Shown here in pieces: positions 42,801 to 55,539 of a stretch of DNA of 64,000 nucleotides; the first letter of the stretch is position 1; each line of letters opens with the position of its first letter. The notes below the pieces were generated by a model. It worked only from the letters and a program-made list of their open reading frames with translations. It did not search any database and was not told where the DNA came from. A program made the position numbers and the translations under genes. Source of the stretch: Haematococcus lacustris (taxonomy: Eukaryota; Chlorophyta; Chlorophyceae; Chlamydomonadales; Haematococcaceae); contig JASKMD010000028.1 of NCBI GenBank assembly GCA_030144725.1, positions 6,039,911-6,103,910 on the forward strand. The letters run 5' to 3'.

Positions 42801-45800
42801 GTGGTACTCGACGAATGGCGCGTCAAGGATAAGCGCCTGTACGATGCCTGATCGTAACTGTGCGATCATGTTAACTTCGTCCTGCGAAGAAAGGGTGCCC
42901 GGCGAGGAGTGAGGGAGGTTTGAATGACCCGGCCGGGATCGACAGTGATTCTCCACTCACTTGTGCGTCATTCCAGGGCAATGGCACCGCAAAGTCTAGA
43001 TTGAAGCGCTTGAAGTTATCCACGTCCGCCTGCGGGCGAAGCCCCAAGCATGAGTGCTTGGAACAGACTTGCATGAACAGCATCCACGCAGTACTTCGCG
43101 TTCGTCACTGCACGTGCCACAGGACGGCCGGTCTTACCTCGAAGATGCCCACGGGCTTGTTGACCACGTCGGACAAGCCGTTGACCTTGAGGTTGATGGT
43201 TGTGACAGTCAACTGGGAGGCCAGCGTGGCAATGTACCTGCAACCGGAAGCAGGCGCCTGTTACCCTCATTCCCAGCATCTCCATTGTCATCAACACCTC
43301 CTCAAACAGCAGCAGCGGCGCCCCCAGCATTGCTGGTGACAGGATGATGCAGGGAGTGCCCCTGTCGGCCCCTGTGTGGCCATGTGGGCTTTGCCAAGTA
43401 TGACGATGATGATGATGATGATGATAGAAACTGGCGACTTGCTTCACTGTGGCCTCCACACATGCTGCCAGGGACTACCATTGATGCTGATGTCGACGGA
43501 GATGCTGATGTGAACAGGGAAGCACAACGAGTTGAGAGGCAACTACTCCCCTGGCACTCACATGTTAATGACAATAAGAACCAGAAACGCATACCTGCAC
43601 ATGCACACATGCAGGCCCACACCCACATGAGCATTCCTTTGGTCAATGCCAGCTCTGCATGGCTCTACATGGTCTACATGGTAGATGGTTGCAAGTTTTG
43701 CCAGCGTGCATGATTTGCCTCCATGTCAGATTCCTTTGTATACACGGAATGAGCCAGCAAGCAAGCACTGACCCAAGAATCATTAGCCGCGCCCCAGTGC
43801 TCTTGGCCGTGAACTGTTGAGTGGCCTGCAGGGGAGCGTGCAGGGACACACTCAGCGTGAGTCAGCAAGCAGGAGGCTCTCTACATCGTTCTGGCCTAGT
43901 GCAGGGCAAGGAAGCAAGGACAGGGCAAGGAAGCAGTGAGGACTCTGGCCACCATCAGCTTCCACCATCTTGTGCTGGTCTTACTCTAGCCTTGAGTATC
44001 AGAGAGGCCTCAGGCTCTTCCCTGGCCATTTCACGTCCTAACCTCTCGTTTGAGCAGGTTTGCAGCTGTGTGTGTTCCAGACCCCATGCACCCCATGTGT
44101 CTGCTGCACCCCATGCACTGCCCAGGGTAGCCTTCGCTTGCTCAACCCTTCCCTGCCTTACTGCTGTTGCAGTGCTACTGCACCTGAAGCAACATGCCGG
44201 TGGCAGCCCACTGCAGGTTGCAGTACTTTTCTAGAGCTGGGGCCGGCCGGCGAAAGATGCGGCGGATGGGCACCTGCAGGCAGCAAGGTGGCAGTGCTGG
44301 TAAGCAGCAAATGTAAGCAGCGTCTTTGGATCCCAGTCACAGTTGCTGTTGCAGTGTCGGTTACAGGGCAGATACAGCTACAGGGCAAATGAAACATCAG
44401 CCAGGGTAACAGGGACACTGGGCCTCACATGCTCTGGCTAGGCCATGGGTTTGGGTCAGTGGTGGTGGAGGGGATGTGAGCGCACCTCTGCTAACAGGAC
44501 GGAGATGCAGACTACCACAGAGGTGGTGAAAAGCAGCAGCCACACACTCTGATCAAAAGGCCTGCAGCACGTCATGCGCAGAGAGGCGATGCATTGTGAG
44601 GAAATGGTGGGCAAAAGGCTGGCACGGAATGGGCGGAGGGGGCCGAGGAGGGAGACTAGGCATCGGGAGAGCAGGAAAGAGTGCAGGGCTCCAGAGTACA
44701 AAGGGCAGCAGGGATAGGACAACATGCCAGCCCACCTGAGGAACAGGAACATGTCCACGGTGGCGGACATGGCGACCATGATTCGCCGGCCACTATTGTA
44801 TGTAGGGTAGGTAAAATGGTACCCTGCACGACAATATCAGGACGACAAAGAGTGTCTGTAACACGTGTCCCTTGGAAAGGACTGTCCTGCTGAAAAGTTT
44901 TTCTTCCAGGGCTAGGAATTGAGCCCACGACATGCTGGCCTGCGTGTCCCTCAGGCACACCAGCAGGAAACCCTGGTGCATGGCCCTCCAGCCCTTCGAC
45001 ATAGCCAGTGCTCCAGGTCCCAGCACCTGCTGCAATGCGTTCGCTTGTGGCAGAGATGCCGGCCACGCCCACATCACAGGTGCGGCTGGCAGGCTCCAGC
45101 AGCAAATCCTCCATCAGCCCATCCCACCCCTGTGGACAGCCAGGGGTAGGGCACAAAGGGAGATGGGTTGAAGGAAGGAAGGAAGGTGTGGGTGTAGAGG
45201 TGTGAGGTGTAGGGCACCGAGCCAGCCTTGTAGCGGTGTGGGTGAGGAGAGAGAGTGCAGCCCATCGGCCCGTTGCTAGCTTGAGCTATAAGGGGCCCAG
45301 CAGTCTCAGTGAGAGTATTCTTACTGCCACGCCCACAGCGCCAAGCCGTCTTCCCATGTCAAGCCTGTATTGCGCTTAAGCGAGGCCATCCCAAGCTACC
45401 ACCATATGCTGCCGGCCAGACCATGACTAGTACATGTGTATGATTCATACACACGCACAGAGGCTGGATGAGCCAGCCAGCTGCCGCATCAGCCTTTGGC
45501 TCTGAGGGTAGGAAAAGGTAAGGGGGGCGATAATAGGTGGGGAACAGCAGCAGATGATGATGGAAGTGGAGAGCAGTGAGCCCGCACCATGCAAGTGAAG
45601 GTGTAGTTCTCTGGCGCCCATTCCTCCCGCCCCTTAGAGTACAAGTAGGCGGAGCTCTTGCGGAACAGCTCCACCTCATAACCTGGCAGGAATGGTGCAG
45701 AATCAGTGAAGCTTGTTCAAGAAGATTGTCCAGGCTGAGTCCGTGAAGTTGCCTTTGAGTGTTGGAGGCCGGGATGCAGTCTAACTGGTGTGAGCCTACG

Positions 45801-46143
45801 CTGCACAGGCATGTGACCTTAGGCGATGCCTGCCGACACCACAAGTGCTGTGCTGTGGATGCAGTGATGGCAGACCTGAGTACGTCGATGGGTCCTTGTC
45901 TGCGTCGCAGTGAACGATTCCCTGCGCGGACACACCAAGCTCCGCACATTGACCCGGTACCGCAAGGCACGGCTCGTGCGCGCTGCTGGGCATTCGTACC
46001 TGGTAGAAGACTAGACACACATTGCGCACGGGCTTGGTGCTGATGAGCGGGCGCTGCGTGAAGTCTAGCGCGGCCCGACGATTCCCGGCGACAAGCCCTA
46101 CCAATGCCAAGGCCGTGAACAGGAACGCTAGCTTCTTCGCCAT
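39856..46143 (-). CDS. Ionotropic glutamate receptor-like channel (GLR type)
   Basis: Ligand-gated cation channel subunit without an amino-terminal LIVBP domain. Exons (minus): 46143-46000, 45921-45876, 45682-45588, 45129-45027, 44823-44736, 44561-44486, 44273-44184, 43825-43773, 43594-43562, 43237-43138, 43029-42961, 42881-42714, 42564-42418, 42116-42034, 41728-41674, 41308-41189, 40850-40708, 40424-40234, 40112-39856; 686 aa. Residues 1-20 are a signal peptide. S1 starts near 64 (GYEVELFRKS) and includes ISATSERIAAG and YNSGRRIMV. M1 is 165-182 (SVWLLLFTTS), the pore loop about 200-215 (CNLQWAATGMLLQ), M3 about 226-250 (MYIATLASQLT, the SYTANLAAF equivalent), S2 about 255-400 and M4 405-425. 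The C-terminal 260 residues are Ser/Thr/Ala-rich and presumably cytosolic. Exon 9 is only 33 nt. A paralogue lies at 61.5 kb. Confidence 0.87.
42150..42231. repeat. TCTCGTGGAGCATAGG minisatellite
   Basis: Five near-identical 18-bp units (AGGTCTCGTGGAGCATAG, with single-base variants) lie in the intron between channel exons 13 and 14. Confidence 0.75.
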
Positions 46144-46999
46144 TATTGTTGCATCAGCTCCTGCCCAGGGCGCAAACAGTGCTGTGTCACTTTGCCGCTT
46201 TGCCACTTGACGCGCTTCCCAGCAGTACACGCAGGCGAGCCTCACCAGCTGAAGTCATGGCTGCGTTTCTCAAAGTCAATAGTTGCTGCACGCACTCCGG
46301 CGTGAAGCGACACTTCGGCTTTCAAGACTTCGCCAATTGTGCACAAAGGACACTAAGCACACAGCGCTGAGAGACACTGTATCCGAGCTCGTGAATTGGC
46401 AAGTTTTGCGTCGGTCACACTATGTGGACTGAAAGCACAAGCCTGTGTACATGCCTGTGCATGCTGCTGACGTACATCATGTCGGTTGTGAGGTCAAATG
46501 ACTCCAGGCGGGCGCGAGCGACATAAGCCAGGCCAACCAGCAGGAGGCAGGGCAAGGCCTGGCACTGGTGCTAAGGGGGGAGGGCGGGGCCCGAGGCGCA
46601 TCAGCACAGCCCAGGTTCAGAGTGGGGAGGGGGGAGCCCATTGAGTAGGCAGGAGGGGGTCATGTACCTGGGCAGGGACCCAAGTGCCACAAACATGGCA
46701 TGTGTGGTAACCGACCAGCCCAACCCAGATGGCAGGGTCAGGTACATCTATCACCACAAGCTTACCTGTGCCACAGCCACTGAGCTTAAGCCACAGCCAC
46801 TGAGCTTAAGCCGCAACCATTCAAGGCTGTCACCCAGGATACCAACGCAACCTCACTCCGTACTGCCATCATGAGTCATGCCAGTAGCATCAGAGCAGCC
46901 AGGCAGCTGATAGTATCAGCCTGATACTGAGGTGGCAGTGTAAGCCTAGGCCACCCAATTATGCCTTTGACCCCACCAACAATGCTGCTGACGGACCCT
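46144..46999. other. Promoter side of channel gene / 3' side of CCT2
   Basis: Includes the upstream region of the channel gene and a 22-bp tandem pair CCACAGCCACTGAGCTTAAG (about 46772-46812). No gene recognised. Confidence 0.4.
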
Positions 47000-47004
47000 T
47001 TACA
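47000..47004 (-). terminator. Candidate TGTAA polyadenylation signal for CCT2
   Basis: TGTAA on the minus strand, about 170 nt past the proposed CCT2 stop. Confidence 0.45.
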
Positions 47005-47173
47005 TACTTTGTAAAGCGCACCCCTGTGCGTTGCAAGGAGCTTCCATCAACACGTCACCGCCTCAGACGTTCGAGGATTTGCAAGCGCGTCAGGTATACA
47101 CCACGCTGCCAACAAGTGCGGCCATGGGTGGTGCTTGGCACCCTACTCGGCATCACAGCATCACAGCGGAGCA

Positions 47174-50100
47174 CTACCCTCTTTGTCGGGGAGCGGCCTT
47201 AATGATCTCATCCACTCGCAGAATCATCTCAGCGGCTTCAGTGGCGGACGCCACGATCTGGCTCTTGACCCTGCACACCAAGCAATACCCCAATGCCCCA
47301 ATGCGAGAGAGTCACGCCACACAAATGAGCATGTCAAGCAAGAACAACCCAGGCAGACAAAATCAGGGACCCCTACCCCACCCTGCTATGCCACATACAC
47401 ATAAACTCACGTTATCCTACTTAGCCTTGCCACAACTTCAGCTGTGGAACCTCACCTTATCTAGTGTGACCAGCAGTGCTCAACCCCGTCCGACCCTTTC
47501 AGGTGCCACCCCACCCCACCCCACCCCACCCCACCCCACCCCACCCCACCCCACCCCACCCCACCCCACCCCACCCCACCCCACCCCACCCCACCCCACC
47601 CCACCCCACCCCACCCCACCCCACCCCACCCCACCCCACCCCACCCCACCCCACCCCACCCCACCCCACCCCACCCCACCCCACCCCACCCCACCCCACC
47701 CCACCCCACCCCACCCGGGCAAGCCCCTTCCACTGGCTTGCCTGCACCACTGGGCCGCTCTTGTGCCAACCTAGGGTAGCCTTCCTGCCCTTCCTGCCCA
47801 GCCCACCCTAACCCCAACACTTGAACCACCCACTCCTGACCAGCTCACCCTGACCCAGGTCCAGGCACTCCTGACCAGCCTGCCTGGCCTAGCCTGACCC
47901 AAACCCCCCAGTCAGCACCCCAGGCTGCCCACGGCCAGCCCACCTGAAGGCCTCATAGATGCCTAGCTGCTCCATGTCGCCGGCCTCCCCCAGCACCACG
48001 TCCACCCCCATGCGGGTGGCAGGGTCGCTGGCATGGGCTGCCCTCAAGTTGGACACAATCTCAGCACTGCAGCAACAAGCAACAACAGCTGTATGCTCAC
48101 TCTGTATAGCCATCAGCAGGGATCCTTCCAGGCATGGGTCATGTTGCCGCGTTGCTGATGTGCACAAGTAAACCACAAGCACTGCCTCCTCACCCATGGC
48201 CTCGCCCAGTTAGAGCAGTGAGCCAATGGCAGCGTGGCACCTGCTTGTTCCTCGCAACCTGCCTTTTGCTGTCTTTCCCTGGCACCACCTCGACCCCACT
48301 CCCGCCCGCACTTCAACCCAGGGCCCCGTGTGCCAAAGTCAGGAGAATTGTTGCAATGTGGCGCCTGCTACTGCCACTTGCTCGTCGCTTGTTCTCGCTT
48401 CAGCCTGTTCGCTTCAGCCTGTCCGCTTCAGCCTGTCCCTTGCCCCACCTGTGCCTCACTCCCGCCCTAGCCCCTGACTAATTTGATGTGCCGCTTCTCT
48501 GTGCCTCACTCTTGCCCTGGCCCACGACTAACCCCAGAGACACCGCCCTCACCTGTCCAGGCCTGCATTGTCACAGATAGTGGCTGGCAGCGTGCGCAGC
48601 GCCCGTGCAAACGCGAGCATGGCCAGCGACTTTTTGCCTGACAGGCAGGTGGAAACCGAGGGGTTCAGTGACAAGAGTGAGGCGGGTGCCAGTGCAGGCC
48701 CCATGACAAGAACTAGGCCAACAGCTGCGGCTTGCAATGTAATGGCACATGGCTCGGCCCTTCCTACAGCCATAGCAACCACCCTGGCGATGCCGATCAA
48801 GGAAGCTGCCGGGAAAGGGCCAGGCAGGTGGGAAGGCAGGGAAGGCAGTACGAGGGGGGTCAATGAACGGGTGAAGCAGGCAGGCAGGTAAGGTTGTATA
48901 CCACTACCACCCTTAACCCAGTATGGCTGCCATGCGGGGGAGCAGGTAGTCAAGTGGGTGGGGCAGGCGTGTAGCAGGGGCGAGGGCCGCTCACCAGGGG
49001 TGCGTGCTGCCAGCTCCTCCACAGCCTTGGCCATGCGTATCTCAGGCCACCCCCCTCCATACACGACTCGCGAGTCCTAATCAACACCAGGTCACACCAG
49101 GTCACACCATGCTCATCATGACAAATGCCCCCCTGCCTCAGGCCAGCCTCTCTTCACCCCAATGACGTCAGAGTGCTGCTGGGTGCTGTTGGGTGCATGT
49201 GGGTGGGACCACTGCTGGCTGGGTCGGTCCTCAGTCAGTCAGTAAGTCTGTCAGGGGGATCACTGCTGGGAGCAGGAGGAGTGAAGCAAGGGAAGTGGTT
49301 GGGTCAGTCCCAGTCAAACAAGTCAGGCAGGGAATGGCTGGAAGGGTCAGGGCAAGTGTGTCAGATTAGGCCTGCCTGATTAGAACATGCCTGATTAGGT
49401 ACCCTGGTCAGTCAAGTGATCCGGTCAGCTGACCTTGACAGTGGCCTGCAGCACACAGAGGGCGTCGTGCAGGGAGCGCTCTGCTTCGTCCAGGATGTGT
49501 GTGGATGCGCCCCGCAACACAATGGTGCATGCCTCGCCCAAGGGGACACCTGCATGTAGGCACACAGCACGCGGCATGCTTACACAGCTGCCCTCCTTCC
49601 TTCCCACCCTCCCCCTGCCTCAGCTGGACGTCTGCCCTTGTCACGTGTGCTTGTCCATCATCATTGTTTATGTTTGCATGCAGCTTGAGAAGTGCATGGT
49701 TGCGCACTATGGGCTGCCCCTGCTCCTCCCCTGCTGCTTTGCCATGCTGTGAATGCCATGTGAGGGCACATATGCCACCAGCCTGCACCAGAGGTTTGGT
49801 GCCTGCACAGTCATGGGGCTGACCCTTTTGCCTGTACTATCTCAGCTCCATCCTACACTCATTCAATCAACCACTCACGCAACCCTACTCATGCTGTCAT
49901 CCACTGTCGGGTGAGATCTAAGTCTAGGTGCCACCCATTCCTCAACCTGTGGCCTGAGACGTACCCATAGAGGAGCCCCTTCCCTAAGTACCTGAGAAGT
50001 GAATGAGTCGGTCCTCCCCAATCATGATCTCCTCTATGAGCTTGCAGCTGCCCAGCTTCAGCTTGTCAGGCTCGTCAAAGGTGGAGGTGATCTCACCGCC

Positions 50101-53100
50101 CAGCACCAGCGCCAGGTTCTCTATCCCGTCAAAGTCAGCATGTTCTGCATGAGAGGGGTGACATCACACGCTCTTTAGTGAGAGCATGGCTCACTGTGTG
50201 ACATACACCTGACAGGTATAAATAAGCAGCATTGGGAACCAACAACCAACAACTGCCAACCCACAACCAACACACCTGGCAGCCTATGCCAGGCAGCACA
50301 GGTCTGGATGCTCCCCCTCATGCACTGGGCCTCCTCCCACTCCCCGTTATAGTTTGCCCACCTATGGCCATGACCCCAGCATCGGCAAAGATCTCCTCTG
50401 GGAAGTTGTAGATGAGCTGACGGTTGATGAAGCAGTTGATGCCGCTGGAGATGATGCGCTCACACTTGGCACGCATCTTCTGCTTTTCTGCCGCCTCAAT
50501 GTCAGCCACCTGTGCTCATGCACGCATGCAAAAATTCTATCATGCCAGCATGCATGTCCCTAGGCAGCACATGCAGCACATGGAGCACAGGCAGAGGGTG
50601 CGGTGGACGTAGCTTGGGGAGCGACCTGTGCCCGGCGAGGACAAAGCCCTGAACAGCATCAGCCCATCAGCCTTGCACGCTGAAGAAAAAACAGACACCA
50701 CAAGCTCCGTGATCAGCAGCCTTGCTTTGTCAACACCCAAAGGTAAGCACCCAAAGCCTGATGAAACCCATCACACACATACCAGCAGCCTTGTAACCAT
50801 GGTCAAGGTGCTGGTGCCCAGGCCAGGATCATCAGGACCATCATGAGGACCAGCTGGGTTAGCTGCGTCAGCAGCTGCCACAGCGGCCGAGCCTGTCCTG
50901 CCCACCCCTTCTCTGCGCCACTCTGAGTAGCCCTTAGCACTTTAGGCTGTCCTAGCTTGCCCTGGCTATCAGCCTGAGGAGCCAGGTGCCAGACCTTGGT
51001 CATGTTGTCAGCGCGCACTCTAGCGCCGTAGATCTTGATCTTGTCTGCATCCATGGCGGTGTTGGCCACCAGGATCCTGGCATTCTCAATGCGCTTGGGC
51101 TGTGGGGGCAAGGCCAACAGACGAGGTAAGCCAGGCAAGTGCTGCCATGTGTTGCGTAGGGGTGCATGCAGGGGCCGCGCTGGGAAAGGCTAGGACAGGC
51201 CAGCCAGCCACAGGCACGCATACACACAGGCACACACCCCAGAAGCACGAAGAGGATGCGTGTGATGAGGTGGAGGGGTACTATCCCTTGGGGCCAGTCA
51301 GGGGTGTTAGCCTTTAAGGTGGGGCCCTGGGGCACCCCTGGAGCTGGCTTGGACACAACCGGCAAGCCAACGAGGCGTGATGAGTCATAGTTCACTGACA
51401 CAGAGCCAAGCACCCGCTGGTGGAGGTTGCAGGTCGTAGGTGTGGGTGGGGTGGAGGTGTGCTCAGGAGCGTGAGGAGAGGACTGCTCAGGGGCATCAGG
51501 AGCATCAGGCAGCACTGGGGAGGCTGGCTTGGGTCACATGGGCCACATGAGCCATTGATCACATGGCTGTGCAGGTTAGGAAGAGGCAGGGGTCGCATCA
51601 GAGTAGGTCTGTGACAAAAGCACCCAAGCATGTGAGACAAATGCATGCACCTTCAGTGTTACGCAGTGTTGCAAGCACTGAGATGCTGGCGATGAAAGGG
51701 ACAGCCACCACGCTGGCAACAGCTGAACAGGGACACTGCCCAGCCTGCTGCCCAGCCTACTGCCCAGCCAGCCCAGCCAGCCAAGCCCTGCCAGCCCAGC
51801 CCAACCACTGCCTACTGCCAGCCCAGCCTGCTGCCCAGCCAGCCCAGCCAGCCCAGCCCAGCCTGCCCTGCCTCACCTGGCCCACCCCGATCTTCTTGTC
51901 CAGGATGAATCCTTCATCTAGGTAGCTTTCGTACAGGGTGCCGCCAGTTTTCTTGATGATGTGGATAGCCTCCAGGTTCCCGCTGCCTGCATGCAACCAG
52001 TCTCCATCCTCTTCAATGCAACTCAATAAAGTGACAAACCAACTAACCAGCTGCATGTCAACTTCATGACTTCATGACTCACCATTTTATTCCCCTTCCT
52101 TCCCACTGACTAACAGGCTAGGCACTGGGGTATTCTTGTGGCTGGATGGCCATAGGCTCGGGCAATGCAGCATGGGGCCTGTGTCCACCCACCCAGCCAC
52201 CCACCCAGCCACCCACCCTTAAGGCGCATGATGGCATCCACAGCCAGGTTGGCAAAGTGCTGCTTGTCGCCCGTCAGAATCTTGCTGCTAAGGGTGGTGC
52301 GGGCGATGTTCATCAAATCCTACAGACAACAGCTGGGGGTGCGGCAGGCTGGGGGGCATGGTGCAGTGTGTAATCGGTGGGTTGAGCTGGGGTGGGGTGG
52401 GGTGGGGTGGGGTGGGGTGGGGTGGGGTGGGGTGGGGTGGGGTGGGGTGGGGTGGGGTGGGGTGGGGTGGGGTGGGGTGGGGTGGGGTGGGGTGGGGTGG
52501 GGTGGGGTGGGGTGGGGTGGGGTGGGGTGGGGTGGGGTGGGGTGGGGTTTTTTCCTTTCCATCCCCCTAGTTCATGTAATGGAGCCTGTCTGTCAGCCCA
52601 AAAGTATAGCAGCAATCGTAAGGACAGCAGGTGAAGGTGAAGGCTGGGGTGCCTGGCGCGTGCGTAGGAGCCATGGAGGGTGAGGGGTGACGACGTGGAG
52701 GATGGTGGGCACACAGCACACAGCAGGGGTCAGGGGTCTTCCCTCCTCCTGCCCTACCTCACGGAAGCGAGTGGGGTCAGCCACGTTGTTGAAGGCAGAT
52801 GAGATGAGCACGTCCCTCGCTGCCTCTGCCGCCTCCCTGAACCCTGTAGCCAGGCAGGCATGGAGCATGGAGCATGCAGCATAGCGCCATGCTATAGTCC
52901 TGTCAGCTGGCTGACTCACAATTAGGATGACAGGTTGGACAAGGTCAGGTCAGCAGGGAGTGACACTGAGTCACACCTCACTACAGCAGGTTCACTGCAA
53001 GCGAGGACAGGGGAGTCTTGCTGGGCTGAGAGGCACAGTCATTCCATAATGCTCCAGGTGCTGATGAGCTGCACTCACCGCCCAGCTACTGCCCAGCTAC

Positions 53101-54226
53101 TGCCCAGCTACTGCCCAGCTAGCACCCAGCTGCTTCTTCTGCCCAGCCACCTGCTGCGGCGAGCTTGTGGCTAACATGGCAGTGGCCACTACCAGCAGTT
53201 CAGTAGGCTGCTACTACTAGCATGGCTGCACCTGCAATGATGGTCATGGGGTGGATCTTGGCGTTGACCAGCTGCTCTGCCTCCCGCAGCATCTCCCCCG
53301 CCAGCACCACCACGCTGGTGGTGCCGTCCCCCACCTCGTCATCCTGGACCTTGCTGATGTCTGCATGGGCCAGGGGAGCATGGGCGCATGGATCTGTGAA
53401 GCAGGCCTGACATAGACAGGAGAGGCAGGCTCAGAGGACCCTCAAGCAGGGGCGCCCCTCCCACTCCCCTCCCCACTGCTCCTCCTCCCCAACCCTGGCA
53501 CACCTATTCAGAGCCAGCCTGCAGAGATTAAGCCAGTGCCAGGGGTAGGGCAGCAGCTGTAGTGTAGCAGCATCAACCCTGTGGGCCTGCACCATTGCCA
53601 CCAGGCACCTCCAGCAGCCCCCCCTGCCCATATCAGTCTGGTGGCATCAGGGCCGGGGTAGCATCCCGCCCCCTGCCCCCTGCCCAAGTAGCATCCCGCT
53701 CCCAGCCCCCCTGGCCACCCACCAACAAGGACCTTGGCGGCTGGGTTGTCAATGTAGATGGACTTCAGGATGGTGGCCCCGTCATTGGTGACGGTGATGT
53801 CATGGTTGCGGCTCATGCTCTGCAGGATCTTGTCCTACGGGCACACGGGGAGGGCAGCACACACACACACACCATGGGTGGCGGGGCAGTGGACTCACAA
53901 CAGCAGATCTGCCCTCATCCCCTTGCCTCTGCCCTCACCTATGACCCTAACCCCTGACACTCGTTGGGTTATGGTGAGGTTATGGTGAGGTTATGGTGAG
54001 GGTAGTGTGGTGGGGGCTGGGAGGGACTGCAGCTCCGGCACACGGAGCAACTGGTGCTGGAGGAGGGGTTGGCAGCTCCAGCTATTGCCAGGACAAGACA
54101 GCGGAGAGAGGGCAGCAGGTAGAGGGCAGCAGCCAAAGGGCAGCGGCCAGAGGGCAGCAGCCAGAGCAATGTGTGCATGTCATGACGTGCTATGATGGCA
54201 GCATTAGCCCGAGCGGAGAGAAGCTA

Positions 54227-54268
<42 letters not shown>

Positions 54269-55251
54269 ATGGGCCTAGGGGTGTGACCTGGGGTGTGACC
54301 TGACAGTGCTGGTCTAGGCGCTGGCATAGGCTGGGCGCTGTCATTGGCTGCCTCCTGGCAGGCTGACTACAGCTGCTGACTCGCAAACCACCAGCTCGGC
54401 ACGGATGTGGCAGCCTCCCAGCACTGGCACTGCCTCCTGGTGCAAACGTGTGGGTGCTGCGCTGTGTAGGGCTGCACTGGGACTTGCCGGACCCTTCAAG
54501 CCTTTAGCAGGCGCAGCGAGTGCACCCTGTGCCTGCTGCAGCTGCTGCTGCTGCTGTCGGTCTGGCCGCTGCTGCTGCCAGTGTGGCTGCTGCAGCTGTT
54601 TCTGTGGCTGCTGCTGCTGTGGTGGGTGTGGGTGTTTGTGTAGGTGCTGGCCATATGACATGAGAGCTGCCATGACCGTGGCACCATGCTGATTCTGTTA
54701 CTCTTCATTGGTTCCCAACCCAGCTTCTCTACATGGCTTCATATCGCCACTGCATGACATCAGCACAGCCCCTCTGCCTTACAAACAACCGTGCTGCTGT
54801 TTCAACATGTTATGGGCCAGGCTCAGGAGGCCTGCATGTCATCCCAGCTGTTGAGCTGTGCATATGTATCAGGACCTGGGATATCTCAGGGAACATGCGC
54901 ATATTGCTGCTGTTCTGGGCTTCGCCATCGCCTTCACTGTGCAGAGTGTCAGCCCCGAGGGATGCATGTGCTGAAGAGCTATCAGCTGCGCTCACCATGC
55001 CCTTGGGGCCTAGAGTGGTTTTGACGAGGTCTGCAATGGCAACCGCCCCCACGAAGGCTGCCTGCAAGTGCACACGACATGGCTAATTTGATCAGCGACA
55101 CATGCCGGGGCAGATCACCCGAAGCTTTTGCTGTCCTACGCGCGCTCAGCCCAGCTCTGAGCAGCCACGAACCGTCCGAACCCACCAAGCGCGCATTCTC
55201 GCCCCGCTCCTCCTGAGTGCCCTGGTGCAGGATGCCTGATGGCTGGCTCAT
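47174..55251 (-). CDS. CCT2: Chaperonin CCT subunit beta
   Basis: Subunit of the cytosolic TRiC/CCT folding machine. Exons (minus): 55251-55186, 55061-54996, 53834-53723, 53360-53232, 52843-52758, 52319-52217, 51986-51877, 51099-50995, 50509-50362, 50144-49992, 49549-49434, 49076-48995, 48637-48553, 48066-47944, 47270-47174; 526 aa (human 535). ATP-site motifs are TLGPKGM (residues 38-44), NDGATIL (61-67) and GDGTTS (92-97). Beta-specific stretches include [35 protein letters not shown] and [15 protein letters not shown]. All introns are GT-AG. The C-terminus after APRQRG is short; a GTAGTG donor overlaps the stop, so a further small exon is possible. Introns 5 and 14 carry pentanucleotide arrays. 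Confidence 0.95.
47506..47716. repeat. (CCCCA)n pentanucleotide array
   Basis: About 42 perfect CCCCA units on the plus strand, so GGGGT on the sense strand of CCT2, in intron 14 (between exons 47944 and 47270). It generates several false ORFs of Pro-His-Pro or Gly-Val type. Confidence 0.95.
52388..52548. repeat. (GGGGT)n pentanucleotide array
   Basis: About 32 perfect GGGGT units on the plus strand (CCCCA on the CCT2 sense strand) in intron 5, between exons 52758 and 52319. It is the same repeat family as 47506-47716 but inverted. Confidence 0.95.
54230..54265. repeat. (GT)n microsatellite
   Basis: About 17 GT dinucleotides in CCT2 intron 2. Similar CA/GT runs occur at about 1151-1180 (RUVBL1 intron) and 35211-35245 (STPG intron). 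Confidence 0.9.
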
Positions 55252-55539
55252 CTACAGGGTGATGGGCATTTGGACTACATTTGAGTGCCAGAAGAAGCAC
55301 ATCGAAGTCGTGTTAGATCAAACCTGAGAGTCTTTGCTTCCAACCCGCACAACGAAGCGTAGAGTAGGAAGGTATGAGCTCGTAAGTCGTGAGCCGTCGG
55401 CAACTTATAAGTTGGGTGCCGTGCAAGCCTGGATCACAAGACGATGAAGGGCGCGAGCAGGAGTATGCAAAAACAATGAAGTGGGTGTATAGCTTCCAGC
55501 ACGCAGATGATTTCAAACACCTCACTTGTTTCTATTTGA
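55252..55539. promoter_or_regulatory. Shared divergent promoter of CCT2 and the PRXL2-type gene
   Basis: The two ATGs are divergent and only 288 bp apart, so both 5' UTRs and promoters must fit here. No TATA box is obvious. An imperfect inverted motif (GAGCTCGTAAGTCGTGAGC around 55377-55395) is the only visible symmetry. Confidence 0.5.

Noticed and set aside
44793..45156. Frame extending across channel exons 4-5 on the minus strand
   Set aside because: It reads through introns. The spliced model aligns with glutamate-receptor motifs and with the paralogue at 62.3-62.9 kb.
47031..47829. Long ORFs with Pro-His-Pro or Gly-Val repeats
   Set aside because: They are read through the (CCCCA)n array in a CCT2 intron; the frame is open only because the 5-mer lacks stops. 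The same applies to 52165-52714.
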